Numbered from the stretch's first letter, positions 1-7,042 are shown. The stretch: DNA of 7,973 nt from GWF2-50-93 sp049297395 (GCA_049297395.1 JBAQUG010000174.1:1-7973), one strand, 5' to 3'. Numbers and translations are program-made. Notes: generated by a model from the letters alone, not told the origin.

Positions 1-33
1 CCGAGTGCCCAATACAGCCTCGGGACGCCTTGA

Positions 34-54
34 GACGGTTTCGGCGAAACCGTC
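34..54. repeat. Perfect 9-bp stem hairpin in the left-edge intergenic region
   Basis: The arms gacggtttc (34-42) and gaaaccgtc (46-54) are exact reverse complements around the 3-nt loop ggc. No T-run follows on either side, so it is not a standard intrinsic terminator. A weaker pair lies downstream (aaggt 81-85 with acctt 94-98), and ttgatc (59-64) mirrors gatcaa (88-93). The block may be the 3' end of an upstream transcript or one copy of a dispersed palindromic repeat. One frame is open from position 2 to a stop at 98-100, giving 32 codons, but it shows no recognisable domain and the hairpin lies inside it. Confidence 0.6.
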
Positions 55-121
55 ATACTTGATCGGCTCGCCTGCAAAACAAGGTATGATCAAACCTTAA
101 AAAAGTAAGAGCCATTACAGT

Positions 122-152
122 TTGTCCGTTTTCCGAAACCGTTGTCCGTTTT
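122..152 (+). promoter_or_regulatory. Two 11-bp direct repeats, candidate activator-binding site
   Basis: ttgtccgtttt occurs exactly at 122-132 and again at 142-152, start to start 20 bp, so both copies lie on the same face of the helix. The second copy covers the place where a -35 element would sit for the TATACT box at 168-173. Tandem direct half-sites two helical turns apart that overlap the -35 are the known arrangement for AraC-family activators at class II promoters. The regulator is not in this window, so its identity is inferred only. Confidence 0.5.
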
Positions 153-173
153 GTGCAATTGAATCAATATACT
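142..173 (+). promoter_or_regulatory. Putative promoter of the pseudopilin-hydrolase pair
   Basis: A good -10 box, TATACT, lies at 168-173. The only -35-like hexamer nearby is TTGTCC (142-147), with a poor 20-bp spacer. A strong -10 with a badly placed -35 suits a promoter that depends on an activator. Transcription would start near 180, giving a leader of about 60 nt before the ATG at 242. Confidence 0.4.
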
Positions 174-241
174 CTTCGCGGTATAGTTGAAAGTCAGAAG
201 GGAAGCTACTACTGGTATGGAAAAAGAAGGGATTTGAAAAA

Positions 242-1009
242 ATGAACAACTATCCATGTGAACATAAATTCATCGAACTGCTCGCCTGCCAGGGCGTAGC
301 CTCTTTGCGAAGTCGGAAGCGCTCGACAGCGTTTACGCTGATCGAGCTCCTGGTCGTAATCGCGATCATATCAATCCTTGCGGCAATGCTGCTGCCGGCA
401 TTGAGAAATGCCAGGGAATCGGCCAAAAGCATCCTTTGCGTGGGCAACTGCAGGCAGATCAGCGCTGCGGCCCAGATGTATTTCGGAGATTGGAACAATC
501 TCCTTCCATGCTTCAATTCCTCCAGCACAATCCGCGCGGTGGGGAAGCGGGGGACGCTGGCGGAAGATTCAGACCATCCATATCGTTTTATCAATCCATA
601 TCTGGGCGTAAAAGGACCTGGGGAAAAAGTGCCGGTCGCTGAATGCCCCAGCGACAAAGGACAGCCGTCGGTCGCAACCAAAGTCTATGACTATCTCGGT
701 ACCTCATACATGATCAATTACTCAAATCCGCTTGGCGTAAAAACCCTGGTGTCAAACATTCCCGCCGCCGGACAAATCACCGTGTTTCCCGTTGGAGGAC
801 TAAGTTCACCAAGTAAAACCTTTCTTTTTGCCGATCATCCCGCATTCAATTATTTTGCTGGAGGCAACCGTGTCCAGTTCTGGCATGATGACAGGAAAGT
901 CAAAGTCGGGATGGCGTTTGCCGACGGGCATGCGGCTCCCGCTGTGATTCCAGCACCGGGCGGGACGGCAGGCTATCCTGATTCCGACGAGTTCAAATGG
1001 GGGCCATGA
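242..1009 (+). CDS. Type II secretion/type IV pilus-like prepilin (pseudopilin), Lentisphaerota type
   Basis: This 255-residue protein has a basic leader of 30 residues (RSRKRSTA) and then FTLIELLVVIAIISILAAML (31-50), the class III prepilin signal and hydrophobic helix. Phe31 would be +1 and Glu35 the conserved +5 Glu needed for methylation and assembly. The residue before the cut is Ala30 rather than the usual Gly. A CVGNCRQI stretch follows the helix, as in this family. The C-terminus has a HDD...FADGHA box (His215, Asp228-Gly229) resembling the H-X9-DG motif of DUF1559-type pseudopilins, but with 12 residues between His and Asp. The start at 242 is preceded by AGAAGGG (225-231). The protein should sit in the inner membrane until processed by a prepilin peptidase. 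It precedes the hydrolase by 51 bp and is probably co-transcribed with it. Its function is unknown; a role in export or surface display for polysaccharide use is inference only. Confidence 0.9.
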   Translation: MNNYPCEHKFIELLACQGVASLRSRKRSTAFTLIELLVVIAIISILAAMLLPALRNARESAKSILCVGNCRQISAAAQMYFGDWNNLLPCFNSSSTIRAVGKRGTLAEDSDHPYRFINPYLGVKGPGEKVPVAECPSDKGQPSVATKVYDYLGTSYMINYSNPLGVKTLVSNIPAAGQITVFPVGGLSSPSKTFLFADHPAFNYFAGGNRVQFWHDDRKVKVGMAFADGHAAPAVIPAPGGTAGYPDSDEFKWGP

Positions 1010-1043
1010 TTCGCGGGGAAATCGTTTAATTTTTCGAAATAGC

Positions 1044-1048
1044 GGAGG
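1044..1048 (+). promoter_or_regulatory. Ribosome binding site of the hydrolase gene, long spacing
   Basis: GGAGG ends 12 nt before the ATG at 1061, longer than the usual 5-9 nt. A closer ATG at 1051 is in another frame, stops after 27 codons and is only 2 nt from the motif, so 1061 is kept. That start also gives a good signal peptide. No hairpin or T-run is visible in the whole gap 1010-1060, which supports read-through from the pseudopilin gene. Confidence 0.6.
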
Positions 1049-1060
1049 ATATGTATTCTT

Positions 1061-4000
1061 ATGCCGAATGGAACATCCTGGAGAAAAGCGCAATGCATCG
1101 TGCTGGCCGCCTTCATGGTCATGACAGGAATTGACGCCTCAGGCGGAACTGCGGCAAGGGGGGCGGGTTCGGATGGTGTGGGAATAGCCGCTGTCAATCT
1201 TGACTGGCATCATGAGACGGAACCCGGATCCCGCCTGCCTGCAACAAAGGTTTCTGGAACCGATCTCTATTCAGGATTCTCCCTTGCTGGAGAGGATGCG
1301 GCATGCCGCGTGTCCAGCAACTCCATTCCGCTGAAGGAAAACCTGATGTATGATGTATCCCTGAGAATCAGTTCGCTCCGACGCATGGATGGGCTGCGAA
1401 TTTTCCTTGTACCGTATTTCCGGTCTCCGGACATTCCCATACCACCCGAGACCATGCTCCTTCTCCCCCCTCCCGTACCCAGCGGCGATGAGTTCGCCTA
1501 TCAGGCGGCGGTCCGCTTTTTCGCACCGCCCGGATCCGGATCCATGCGTGTCATGATCGAAGTGCCCGCCAAATCCCCTCCGTTTACAGTACACGAGGTG
1601 AAATGCGCTGAGGCGTTCGGAAATATGCCTCTTGTGTATGTCCAGCAGAAGGAAGATCTTCTTGACGCCGCCAGAGGCTTTTCTCCGGCGCCCCTGGCTT
1701 CTTTGCCGCCCCTTGATTCCGTCATTTCCAATATTGGAGGAAGATTGCGGCTCGCAATTGACGGCAAGCCTGTGGCTCCGCTTATCTATACTCCCCTTGT
1801 TTTTACCAGCGACTATCGCCGTTTCGGCCAGTATGCCGCTTTCCATAAGCAGGGATTTTCGTTGCACTCCATAGGGATCAATTCAGAAATAGGAGGAGGG
1901 AAGGAGTCTCCTTTTACCTTCTGGAGAGGAGCAAAAGACTATGATTTCTCCTCTCTGGAAAACGCCTTGAGGCTAGGGGTTGCGGCAAGTCCGGAAAGTT
2001 TTTTCCAGCTCTACGTCAACGTGGATCCCTACAAGGGATGGAGCGAAGAACATCCTGACGACATCTGCATGAATCAGAAGGGGGACAAGGCCGTTGGTTT
2101 TCAACACCTGTATCGTTGGGGCGGCATCCCGGCCGGGAATGAACGATATCTGCCTTCCCTGTACTCCAGTGCGGTGCGGGAAGAGACAATGGACATGCTT
2201 CAGGAGCTTGTGCGCTACATTGAGAGAAGTCCGTGGTCGCGAAAAGTCGCGGGATACATGCTGGTCGGATACTGTGACGCACAGTTTGTGAACTGGGCGC
2301 ACTGGGATATCTACAGGAGCGAGAATGCCGACGATTATTCTCCCGCAGCCCGGAAGGCGTTCCGCATGTGGCTGCACCAGCGCTACGCAGGAAATCAGGA
2401 GGCATTGCGGATTGCCTGGAGCCGTCCAGATGTCACTTTCGAGTCGGCGGAAATCCCTCCAGTGGAACGTCGCAAAAGAAAGGATGTGCTTTGGCTTGAT
2501 CCGGTGCGTGACCGGGACGTGGCCGACTTCAACAGGTTTTACATCGAAGAACCCATTGATTTTGTTGATGCCCTGGCCTCGATCGTCAAGAAGGAGAGCG
2601 GAGGGAGGAAATACATCGGCACACCTTACGCCAGCGCCATGAACGGCGGAGCGTCGGGCAACGGCCTGGGGCGGATGCTGGACAGCGCAAATCTAAATCT
2701 TTTTTTCTGTCCGCAGGATTATTTCGTGCGGATTCCAGGAACCCAGGGAGGCGTCCAGTCAATGGCTGGCAGCATGAGCCTTCACCAGAAACTTTTCATC
2801 GGTGAAATAGACTACCGTTCCCATATGCGCGGCGTTTCAGCGCCTCACCTTTGTGCAGGGTTCCGGGATGAAGGTGGGCAGGGGAAAACCGTGTTTCTTG
2901 GCTTTTTCAAGGATGGCCCTTCGGGAAAAAGGCATCTGGCTTTCATAGGGCGCGCCACATCGCCTGTCCTGGACATCTGCGAATTTCCCTGGGATGACGG
3001 GAAGGAGCACGTCTATTCTGTCGTCAAATACCGCGACCTCCAGGGGGTTTTCCGCATACAGCTCCATATCGACGGGATCGCCCGGTTCACGGAGGGAATA
3101 GAGTATCTCCGGCTTCCAGACGATGAAGGAGACGGCGAGGGTTTTCATGTTGGAACGTCCTCGGCGCTGATCACCCGGGCCGAAGTCAGCTCGCTTTCCA
3201 TTGAAAAAAACGATATGAATTCCGGAGCGGATCTTCCTTTTGTGCGCAGATCTCTTTCCATTGCCGACGGATGGAAGCACTACCAGACCGGCGGAATGCA
3301 GTTGAAATTGGACTTTCCCGAGAAAGGATCGGTATATTTGAACGATGACAAAGCCAGTGATGGAAGCGCTTTTGCCGGGTTCTGCCGAATTGCCGCGGAT
3401 GTGGAAAAGGATATTGGTTCACCTCCACGCTCTTCTCCATATCGCTTCACACTCGCCATCAAGTTTCTGGAAGCGGGATTTAAATCCACCATCAGGCAAG
3501 GGGATGATTGGTCGAATGGACTGGCGTACAACGACGATGCCATGAAAGCAATGCTGCTTCGCGAAACTGGAAACCTGTTGTCCAAGGGGCATGGCGCCCA
3601 TTTTTTTGAACTGCAGCCATACGCCTACGCCTCGCCCGAAGTCCATAAGACATTGGGAAAGATACATGAAACCTTCTCCCGGGATTTGAAGGATGCGGCC
3701 CCCTTGGAGGCGGATGTCGCGATTTTCGTGGGAGAACGCAGCCTGGACTACCTGAGTTTCCCGAAGAGCCTTCCCTATCGCTGGTATCTCACCCGCCTGG
3801 CGCGCCGCCAATGGGATATTTCCGGAGTGCCTTACCATCTCTATATCCAGGGAGATCTGACGGACAAGAAGCTTCCTCGCTACCGTATGTATGTTTTTGT
3901 GGCGCCGGAGCACCTGGCGAAAGACGAGCTGCTGGCAATAGAGAATTTGAAAAAAGACGGAGCTACGCTGGTGTTTCTCCATGCCCCCGGCATTTTCGAG

Positions 4001-4567
4001 ACGGATGATGCCGAGTCGTCCATCCAGGCCGTATCCGGCATGAAGGTTTCCCGGCTTCCCGGTGAAACGCGCTACGCAGGCCGCTATCTGGACGGGACTC
4101 ATCCGTTGCTGTCCGGGATGCGGGGTCTTTTCGGAGCAGAACCCATTTCCGGCCCTTTTCCAGCCAGTGAAATCAGCGGGGCCGCCTGGGGAATCACAGA
4201 TCCCCAGGCGATTCCCCTGGCGCTTTATTCTTCCAACAACAGCGTTGCAGCGGCGGCAAAGGATTTCGGTTCATGGAAATCCGCCTACTTCGCCGTTCCA
4301 CGGCTGGAAGCGCGAATGCTTAACAATCTTGCCGCGTGGGCCGGTGCCTGGCGCGTCTCGGAAACTCTGGATGCGGTCTTCGCAAATCAGCGGTTCATCT
4401 CCATTCACGCCTTGACTTCCGGAGAAAAGACCCTGACACTGCGCCGTAAGGCCGCAGTTGTCACCGATCCCATTTCCGGCGAAGTAATTGCCAGGGATGT
4501 AGATCGATTGACCTTCTTCCTGAATGCCGGAGATTCGAAGTGGTTTGAAATCAGTATTGCCCCATAA
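1061..4567 (+). CDS. Secreted multidomain glycoside hydrolase, GH42-like barrel with trimerisation domain
   Basis: This 1168-residue protein begins with a signal peptide (basic R8-K9, hydrophobic 13-24, likely cut near residue 28). Residues about 40-190 form a beta-rich module that may bind carbohydrate. A TIM-barrel region follows from about 229. It contains a WLHQRYAGNQEALRIAW stretch typical of GH42-like enzymes, and KLFIGEIDYRSHM, where Glu582 is the probable nucleophile. The barrel seems to resume near 826 (LLRETGNLLSKGHGAHFFEL), leaving about 225 extra residues (590-815) whose first part looks like a LamG/concanavalin fold. Residues about 880-1090 resemble the GH42 trimerisation (glutaminase-like) domain, and 1104-1168 a C-terminal beta-sandwich. 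At the expected acid/base site the sequence reads GYCDAQFVNW (404-412 region), with Gln408 where related proteins appear to have Glu. The enzyme may therefore be inactive or mechanistically unusual. The substrate is unknown; a beta-galactoside-type linkage is only a family-level guess. Confidence 0.75.
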   Translation: MPNGTSWRKAQCIVLAAFMVMTGIDASGGTAARGAGSDGVGIAAVNLDWHHETEPGSRLPATKVSGTDLYSGFSLAGEDAACRVSSNSIPLKENLMYDVSLRISSLRRMDGLRIFLVPYFRSPDIPIPPETMLLLPPPVPSGDEFAYQAAVRFFAPPGSGSMRVMIEVPAKSPPFTVHEVKCAEAFGNMPLVYVQQKEDLLDAARGFSPAPLASLPPLDSVISNIGGRLRLAIDGKPVAPLIYTPLVFTSDYRRFGQYAAFHKQGFSLHSIGINSEIGGGKESPFTFWRGAKDYDFSSLENALRLGVAASPESFFQLYVNVDPYKGWSEEHPDDICMNQKGDKAVGFQHLYRWGGIPAGNERYLPSLYSSAVREETMDMLQELVRYIERSPWSRKVAGYMLVGYCDAQFVNWAHWDIYRSENADDYSPAARKAFRMWLHQRYAGNQEALRIAWSRPDVTFESAEIPPVERRKRKDVLWLDPVRDRDVADFNRFYIEEPIDFVDALASIVKKESGGRKYIGTPYASAMNGGASGNGLGRMLDSANLNLFFCPQDYFVRIPGTQGGVQSMAGSMSLHQKLFIGEIDYRSHMRGVSAPHLCAGFRDEGGQGKTVFLGFFKDGPSGKRHLAFIGRATSPVLDICEFPWDDGKEHVYSVVKYRDLQGVFRIQLHIDGIARFTEGIEYLRLPDDEGDGEGFHVGTSSALITRAEVSSLSIEKNDMNSGADLPFVRRSLSIADGWKHYQTGGMQLKLDFPEKGSVYLNDDKASDGSAFAGFCRIAADVEKDIGSPPRSSPYRFTLAIKFLEAGFKSTIRQGDDWSNGLAYNDDAMKAMLLRETGNLLSKGHGAHFFELQPYAYASPEVHKTLGKIHETFSRDLKDAAPLEADVAIFVGERSLDYLSFPKSLPYRWYLTRLARRQWDISGVPYHLYIQGDLTDKKLPRYRMYVFVAPEHLAKDELLAIENLKKDGATLVFLHAPGIFETDDAESSIQAVSGMKVSRLPGETRYAGRYLDGTHPLLSGMRGLFGAEPISGPFPASEISGAAWGITDPQAIPLALYSSNNSVAAAAKDFGSWKSAYFAVPRLEARMLNNLAAWAGAWRVSETLDAVFANQRFISIHALTSGEKTLTLRRKAAVVTDPISGEVIARDVDRLTFFLNAGDSKWFEISIAP

Positions 4568-4743
4568 CTTTTAAAATCTGACTTTTCCCCTTGGCATTTG
4601 GGTTCAATATTGTTTTTATCTTGCGGAAATAGTCATTATTGCCTGTTTTATCTTGCTGAATTCAACATCCATCTTGAATTGCTCGTGATGTTGAGTAAAT
4701 TATCTCATCGCGTTGAGTAAATTTACTTATTGAGGTGGATATC
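4568..4743. other. AT-rich, repeat-dense intergenic segment before the ATPase gene
   Basis: No gene or clear terminator is seen. The segment holds ttttatcttgc twice (4614-4624 and 4646-4656, 32 bp apart), the inverted pair aattcaa/ttgaatt (4659-4665, 4674-4680), the inverted pair tcaacatc/gatgttga (4662-4669, 4687-4694), and the tandem gttgagtaaatt described separately. Base composition is clearly lower in GC than the hydrolase gene on its left. Confidence 0.6.
4690..4727 (+). promoter_or_regulatory. Tandem 12-bp repeats and nested palindrome, candidate operator of the ATPase gene
   Basis: gttgagtaaatt is repeated exactly at 4690-4701 and 4712-4723, start to start 22 bp. The second copy overlaps the perfect 12-bp palindrome agtaaatttact (4716-4727). 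A possible promoter TTGAAT (4674-4679), 16 bp, TAAATT (4696-4701) would put the first repeat on the -10 box. The site ends 16 bp before the ATG. Autoregulation or control by another factor is inferred from position alone. Confidence 0.45.
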
Positions 4744-5934
4744 ATGTTCAAACGAAGTGTTTTCAGCGATCTTTTTGAGAGGATTACCGCACCAAGCAAA
4801 TTCATCCAAGTCTTGGCCGGTCCCAGGCAGGTAGGTAAGACCACTTTGGCAAAGCAGTTGATGGAAGCAGTAAATATCCCAACACATTATGCTTCGGCTG
4901 ACGAACCCGCCCTTAAAAATAATAGTTGGCTGGAAGAGCAGTGGGAAACAGCGCGTTTTAAAACAAGAAATAACTCAGGAAATTCTGAGGTATTGCTGGT
5001 GCTTGATGAAATCCAGAAACTTCCAGGCTGGTCTGAAACCGTGAAACGACTTTGGGATGAGGATATCTTTAATAATTCACAACTTAAAGTGATTCTGCTC
5101 GGCTCTTCTCCATTGCTGATAAAATCTGGGCTTACAGAGAGCTTGACCGGCCGTTTTGAACTTGTCCCGGTAACTCATTGGTCATATTCCGAAATGAAAG
5201 AAGCTTTTGGCTGGGACTTTGAGAAATATGTCTATTTCGGCGGGTATCCTGGAGCGGCCTCTCTGATTGATGACATTGACCGCTGGCGCCACTATATCAA
5301 GGAATCTCTGATTGAAACCAGCATATCCAGGGACATTCTGCTCATGACCCGGGTTGACAAGCCTGCACTGCTGCGAAGAATGTTTGAACTGGGTTGCACA
5401 TATTCGGGGCAAATACTGTCTTATCAGAAGATGACCGGGCAATTACAGGATGCCGGCAATACAACCACATTGGCGCATTATCTTGATCTGCTTGCAAGTG
5501 CTGGTTTTGTCGCAGGCCTGCAAAAATATGCCGGAAAGAAATTGAGAATGCGGAATTCAAGCCCGAAACTGCAGGTTTTCAATACTGCACTAATGACAGC
5601 ACAGGCCAATATGGTTTTTGAGGATCTTGTCCGGAACCGCGAATTATGGGGGCGCTGGGTGGAATCGGCAATCGGGGCGCACCTGTTAAACCAGAGCATT
5701 GGCCGGGATATTCAGCTCTACTATTGGTCAAAGAGCAATCTGGAAGTTGATTTTGTTTTGGTAAAAGGAAGCAAAGTCACTGCTGTCGAAGTCAAAAGCG
5801 GAGCGTCAAGAGTGAATATTCCCGGAATAGATTCTTTTTCCAGGGAATTTGAAGTGACCAGGAAATTGCTGGTTGGAGCCCAGGGCATCCCTCTTACAGA
5901 ATTCTTAACAGTTCCGGTGGGCGACTGGTTTTAA
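4744..5934 (+). CDS. AAA+ ATPase of the AAA_14/DUF4143 family with a PD-(D/E)XK-like tail
   Basis: This 396-residue protein is of normal family length. It has a Walker A motif GPRQVGKTT (26-34, Lys32), a Walker B motif LLVLDE with Asp88-Glu89, and the family's GSS...ESLTGRFE segment ending near Arg137. Next come the FGGYPGA box and a winged-helix-like middle part (YSGQILSYQKMTGQLQDAGN...TLAHYLDLL). The C-terminal DUF4143 region carries Asp336 and EVK (349-351), spaced like a PD-(D/E)XK nuclease core; whether it cuts DNA is not known for this family. The ATG at 4744 is chosen because GAGGTGG (4732-4738) lies 5 nt upstream; a GTG at 4735 falls inside that site. Codon and base use look more AT-rich than the flanking genes, and nothing nearby is related, so horizontal acquisition is plausible. 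Its cellular role is not established; these widespread ATPases are often annotated only by domain. Confidence 0.9.
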   Translation: MFKRSVFSDLFERITAPSKFIQVLAGPRQVGKTTLAKQLMEAVNIPTHYASADEPALKNNSWLEEQWETARFKTRNNSGNSEVLLVLDEIQKLPGWSETVKRLWDEDIFNNSQLKVILLGSSPLLIKSGLTESLTGRFELVPVTHWSYSEMKEAFGWDFEKYVYFGGYPGAASLIDDIDRWRHYIKESLIETSISRDILLMTRVDKPALLRRMFELGCTYSGQILSYQKMTGQLQDAGNTTTLAHYLDLLASAGFVAGLQKYAGKKLRMRNSSPKLQVFNTALMTAQANMVFEDLVRNRELWGRWVESAIGAHLLNQSIGRDIQLYYWSKSNLEVDFVLVKGSKVTAVEVKSGASRVNIPGIDSFSREFEVTRKLLVGAQGIPLTEFLTVPVGDWF

Positions 5935-5983
5935 ATCCGCAGCAAAAGCTCCAGGATTACCTGAAAATATCACACGGGCAGGC

Positions 5984-6011
5984 TTGACACCGACGGGCGT
6001 GGCGCTATTTT
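5984..6011 (+). promoter_or_regulatory. Sigma-70-type promoter of the lacI-nagB unit
   Basis: TTGACA (5984-5989) matches the -35 consensus exactly. TATTTT (6006-6011) follows after 16 bp and matches four of six -10 positions. Transcription would begin around 6018, inside the operator palindrome, leaving a leader of about 30 nt. Confidence 0.6.
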
Positions 6012-6029
6012 ATCTCACACGAGTGAGAT
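6012..6029. promoter_or_regulatory. LacI-family operator, 18-bp perfect inverted repeat
   Basis: atctcac (6012-6018) and gtgagat (6023-6029) are exact reverse complements around acga. The symmetry axis falls between C6020 and G6021, the central CpG step into which the hinge-helix leucine of LacI-type repressors inserts. The palindrome abuts the -10 box and covers the expected start of transcription, a position where bound protein would block initiation. The adjacent repressor gene makes autoregulation the simplest reading. Confidence 0.7.
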
Positions 6030-6046
6030 TGAAGCCGAGGGGAGCC

Positions 6047-7042
6047 ATGGTGACGCAGAAGGACATAGCGGGGAAGCTTGGAATATCCAGATCGCTGGTA
6101 TCCAGGGCGATTGCGGGAACTGCCGGCGACATCGGCGCGTCCGAGGAGACTGTCCGCAGGATCCGCCGGATGGCCGAGAAGTGCGGGTATATGCCGAATG
6201 CAGCCGCACAGAGCCTGCGCGGGGCGAGTACTATGACCATAGGCGTGGTCGTCAAGGATTTCACCGATCCCTTTTTCGGAAAGATGGTCGGCGAAATCCA
6301 GGCGCTAGGCAGGGACAGGGGCTTCTCATTGCTGCTGGCCGGATATTCGGGAGATGGCGGGCATCAGCCTGATACCCGTTCGCTTCTCAGATACAGTCCC
6401 GACGCCCTCATCATCTGCGGAAGCCATGTCAATACATCCTGGCTCAAGCCATTCATAACAAAAGGCATTCCGGCCGTGCAGATCGGCTCAGGGAAAAACT
6501 GTCTCGGCCTCAGCCGCGTAGAAATGGACGAGGTTTTCGGGATTTCCCTGCTGCTCGGCCATTTGAAATCACTCGGTCACAGGGAACTCGGATTCATCGG
6601 AGCCGACACGGAACCTCTTTTGAAAAGGAAAAAGCTCTTTTCCGATCTCGCCCGTGAACAGGGGATGCTGCTGAAATATTCTGTTTCCGTCCCGGAGCAG
6701 TATGGCGCGGGATGCCTTGCCATGAAGAATCTGATTGGCTTGTCAGGAAGGAATTTGCCGACAGCGGTCATTGCCGCAGACGACATGACAGCCCAGTGCG
6801 GACTAAAGGCGCTGCATGATGCCGGGTTGCATGTTCCAGAGGATATTTCCTTGACCGGCATAGACGACATACCTTCCGCCGGACTGATGATTCCGGCTCT
6901 TACTACGATCAGGTCGCCTGTCGCCGAAATGGTTCGCGCCGCCTTTTCACTTGCAGTCGACAGGAAAAAGGGACGGGAACCCAGGGTTGTGAAGATCAAG
7001 CCGGAATTAATTGTAAGGGAATCATGTTCGAAAACAATATAA
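6047..7042 (+). CDS. LacI/GalR-family transcriptional regulator, probable amino-sugar-responsive repressor
   Basis: This 331-residue protein has the standard family length and layout. The N-terminal helix-turn-helix reads TQKDIAGKLGISRSLVSRAI (3-22), followed by GYMPNAAAQSLRG with hinge leucine Leu57. The effector-binding periplasmic-binding-protein-like core runs from about 64 (IGVVVKDFTDPFF) to the C-terminus and includes FIG, AADDMTAQCGLKAL and ISLTGIDDIPSA, all typical landmarks. The start at 6047 follows AGGGGAG (6038-6044); a GTG at 6050 has equal claim and removes only one residue. An open frame reaching back to 5984 would place the promoter and operator inside the gene and is not used. 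nagB starts 14 bp after the stop, so the two should be one operon. The ligand is unknown; glucosamine-6-phosphate or a related sugar is suggested only by the neighbour. It likely represses its own promoter through the operator at 6012-6029. Confidence 0.93.
   Translation: MVTQKDIAGKLGISRSLVSRAIAGTAGDIGASEETVRRIRRMAEKCGYMPNAAAQSLRGASTMTIGVVVKDFTDPFFGKMVGEIQALGRDRGFSLLLAGYSGDGGHQPDTRSLLRYSPDALIICGSHVNTSWLKPFITKGIPAVQIGSGKNCLGLSRVEMDEVFGISLLLGHLKSLGHRELGFIGADTEPLLKRKKLFSDLAREQGMLLKYSVSVPEQYGAGCLAMKNLIGLSGRNLPTAVIAADDMTAQCGLKALHDAGLHVPEDISLTGIDDIPSAGLMIPALTTIRSPVAEMVRAAFSLAVDRKKGREPRVVKIKPELIVRESCSKTI

Noticed and set aside
34..54. Hairpin as an intrinsic terminator of an upstream gene
   Set aside because: No T-run follows the stem on either strand, so the terminator label is not supported.
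1051..1134. 27-codon open frame starting just after the GGAGG before the hydrolase
   Set aside because: Its start is only 2 nt from the motif, it overlaps the signal peptide coding region in another frame, and it shows no features of a leader peptide.
1271..1867. 198-codon minus-strand open frame
   Set aside because: It is a shadow of the hydrolase N-terminus and encodes a low-complexity basic sequence without motifs.
3419..4102. 227-codon open frame on the minus strand inside the hydrolase gene
   Set aside because: It lies wholly antisense to a well-supported coding region, has no recognisable domain and no ribosome site was evident. Long antisense frames are expected in a GC-rich gene.
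4690..4723. Tandem gttgagtaaatt as the start of a CRISPR array
   Set aside because: There are only two 12-bp copies with a 10-bp gap, far below CRISPR repeat and spacer lengths, and no cas genes are present.
4735..4743. GTG start for the ATPase
   Set aside because: The codon is part of the GAGGTGG ribosome site that serves the ATG at 4744.
5984..6046. Upstream extension of the regulator by 21 residues
   Set aside because: It would put the -35, -10 and operator inside the coding region, lacks a ribosome site, and the extra residues precede the normal N-terminus of LacI-type helix-turn-helix domains.
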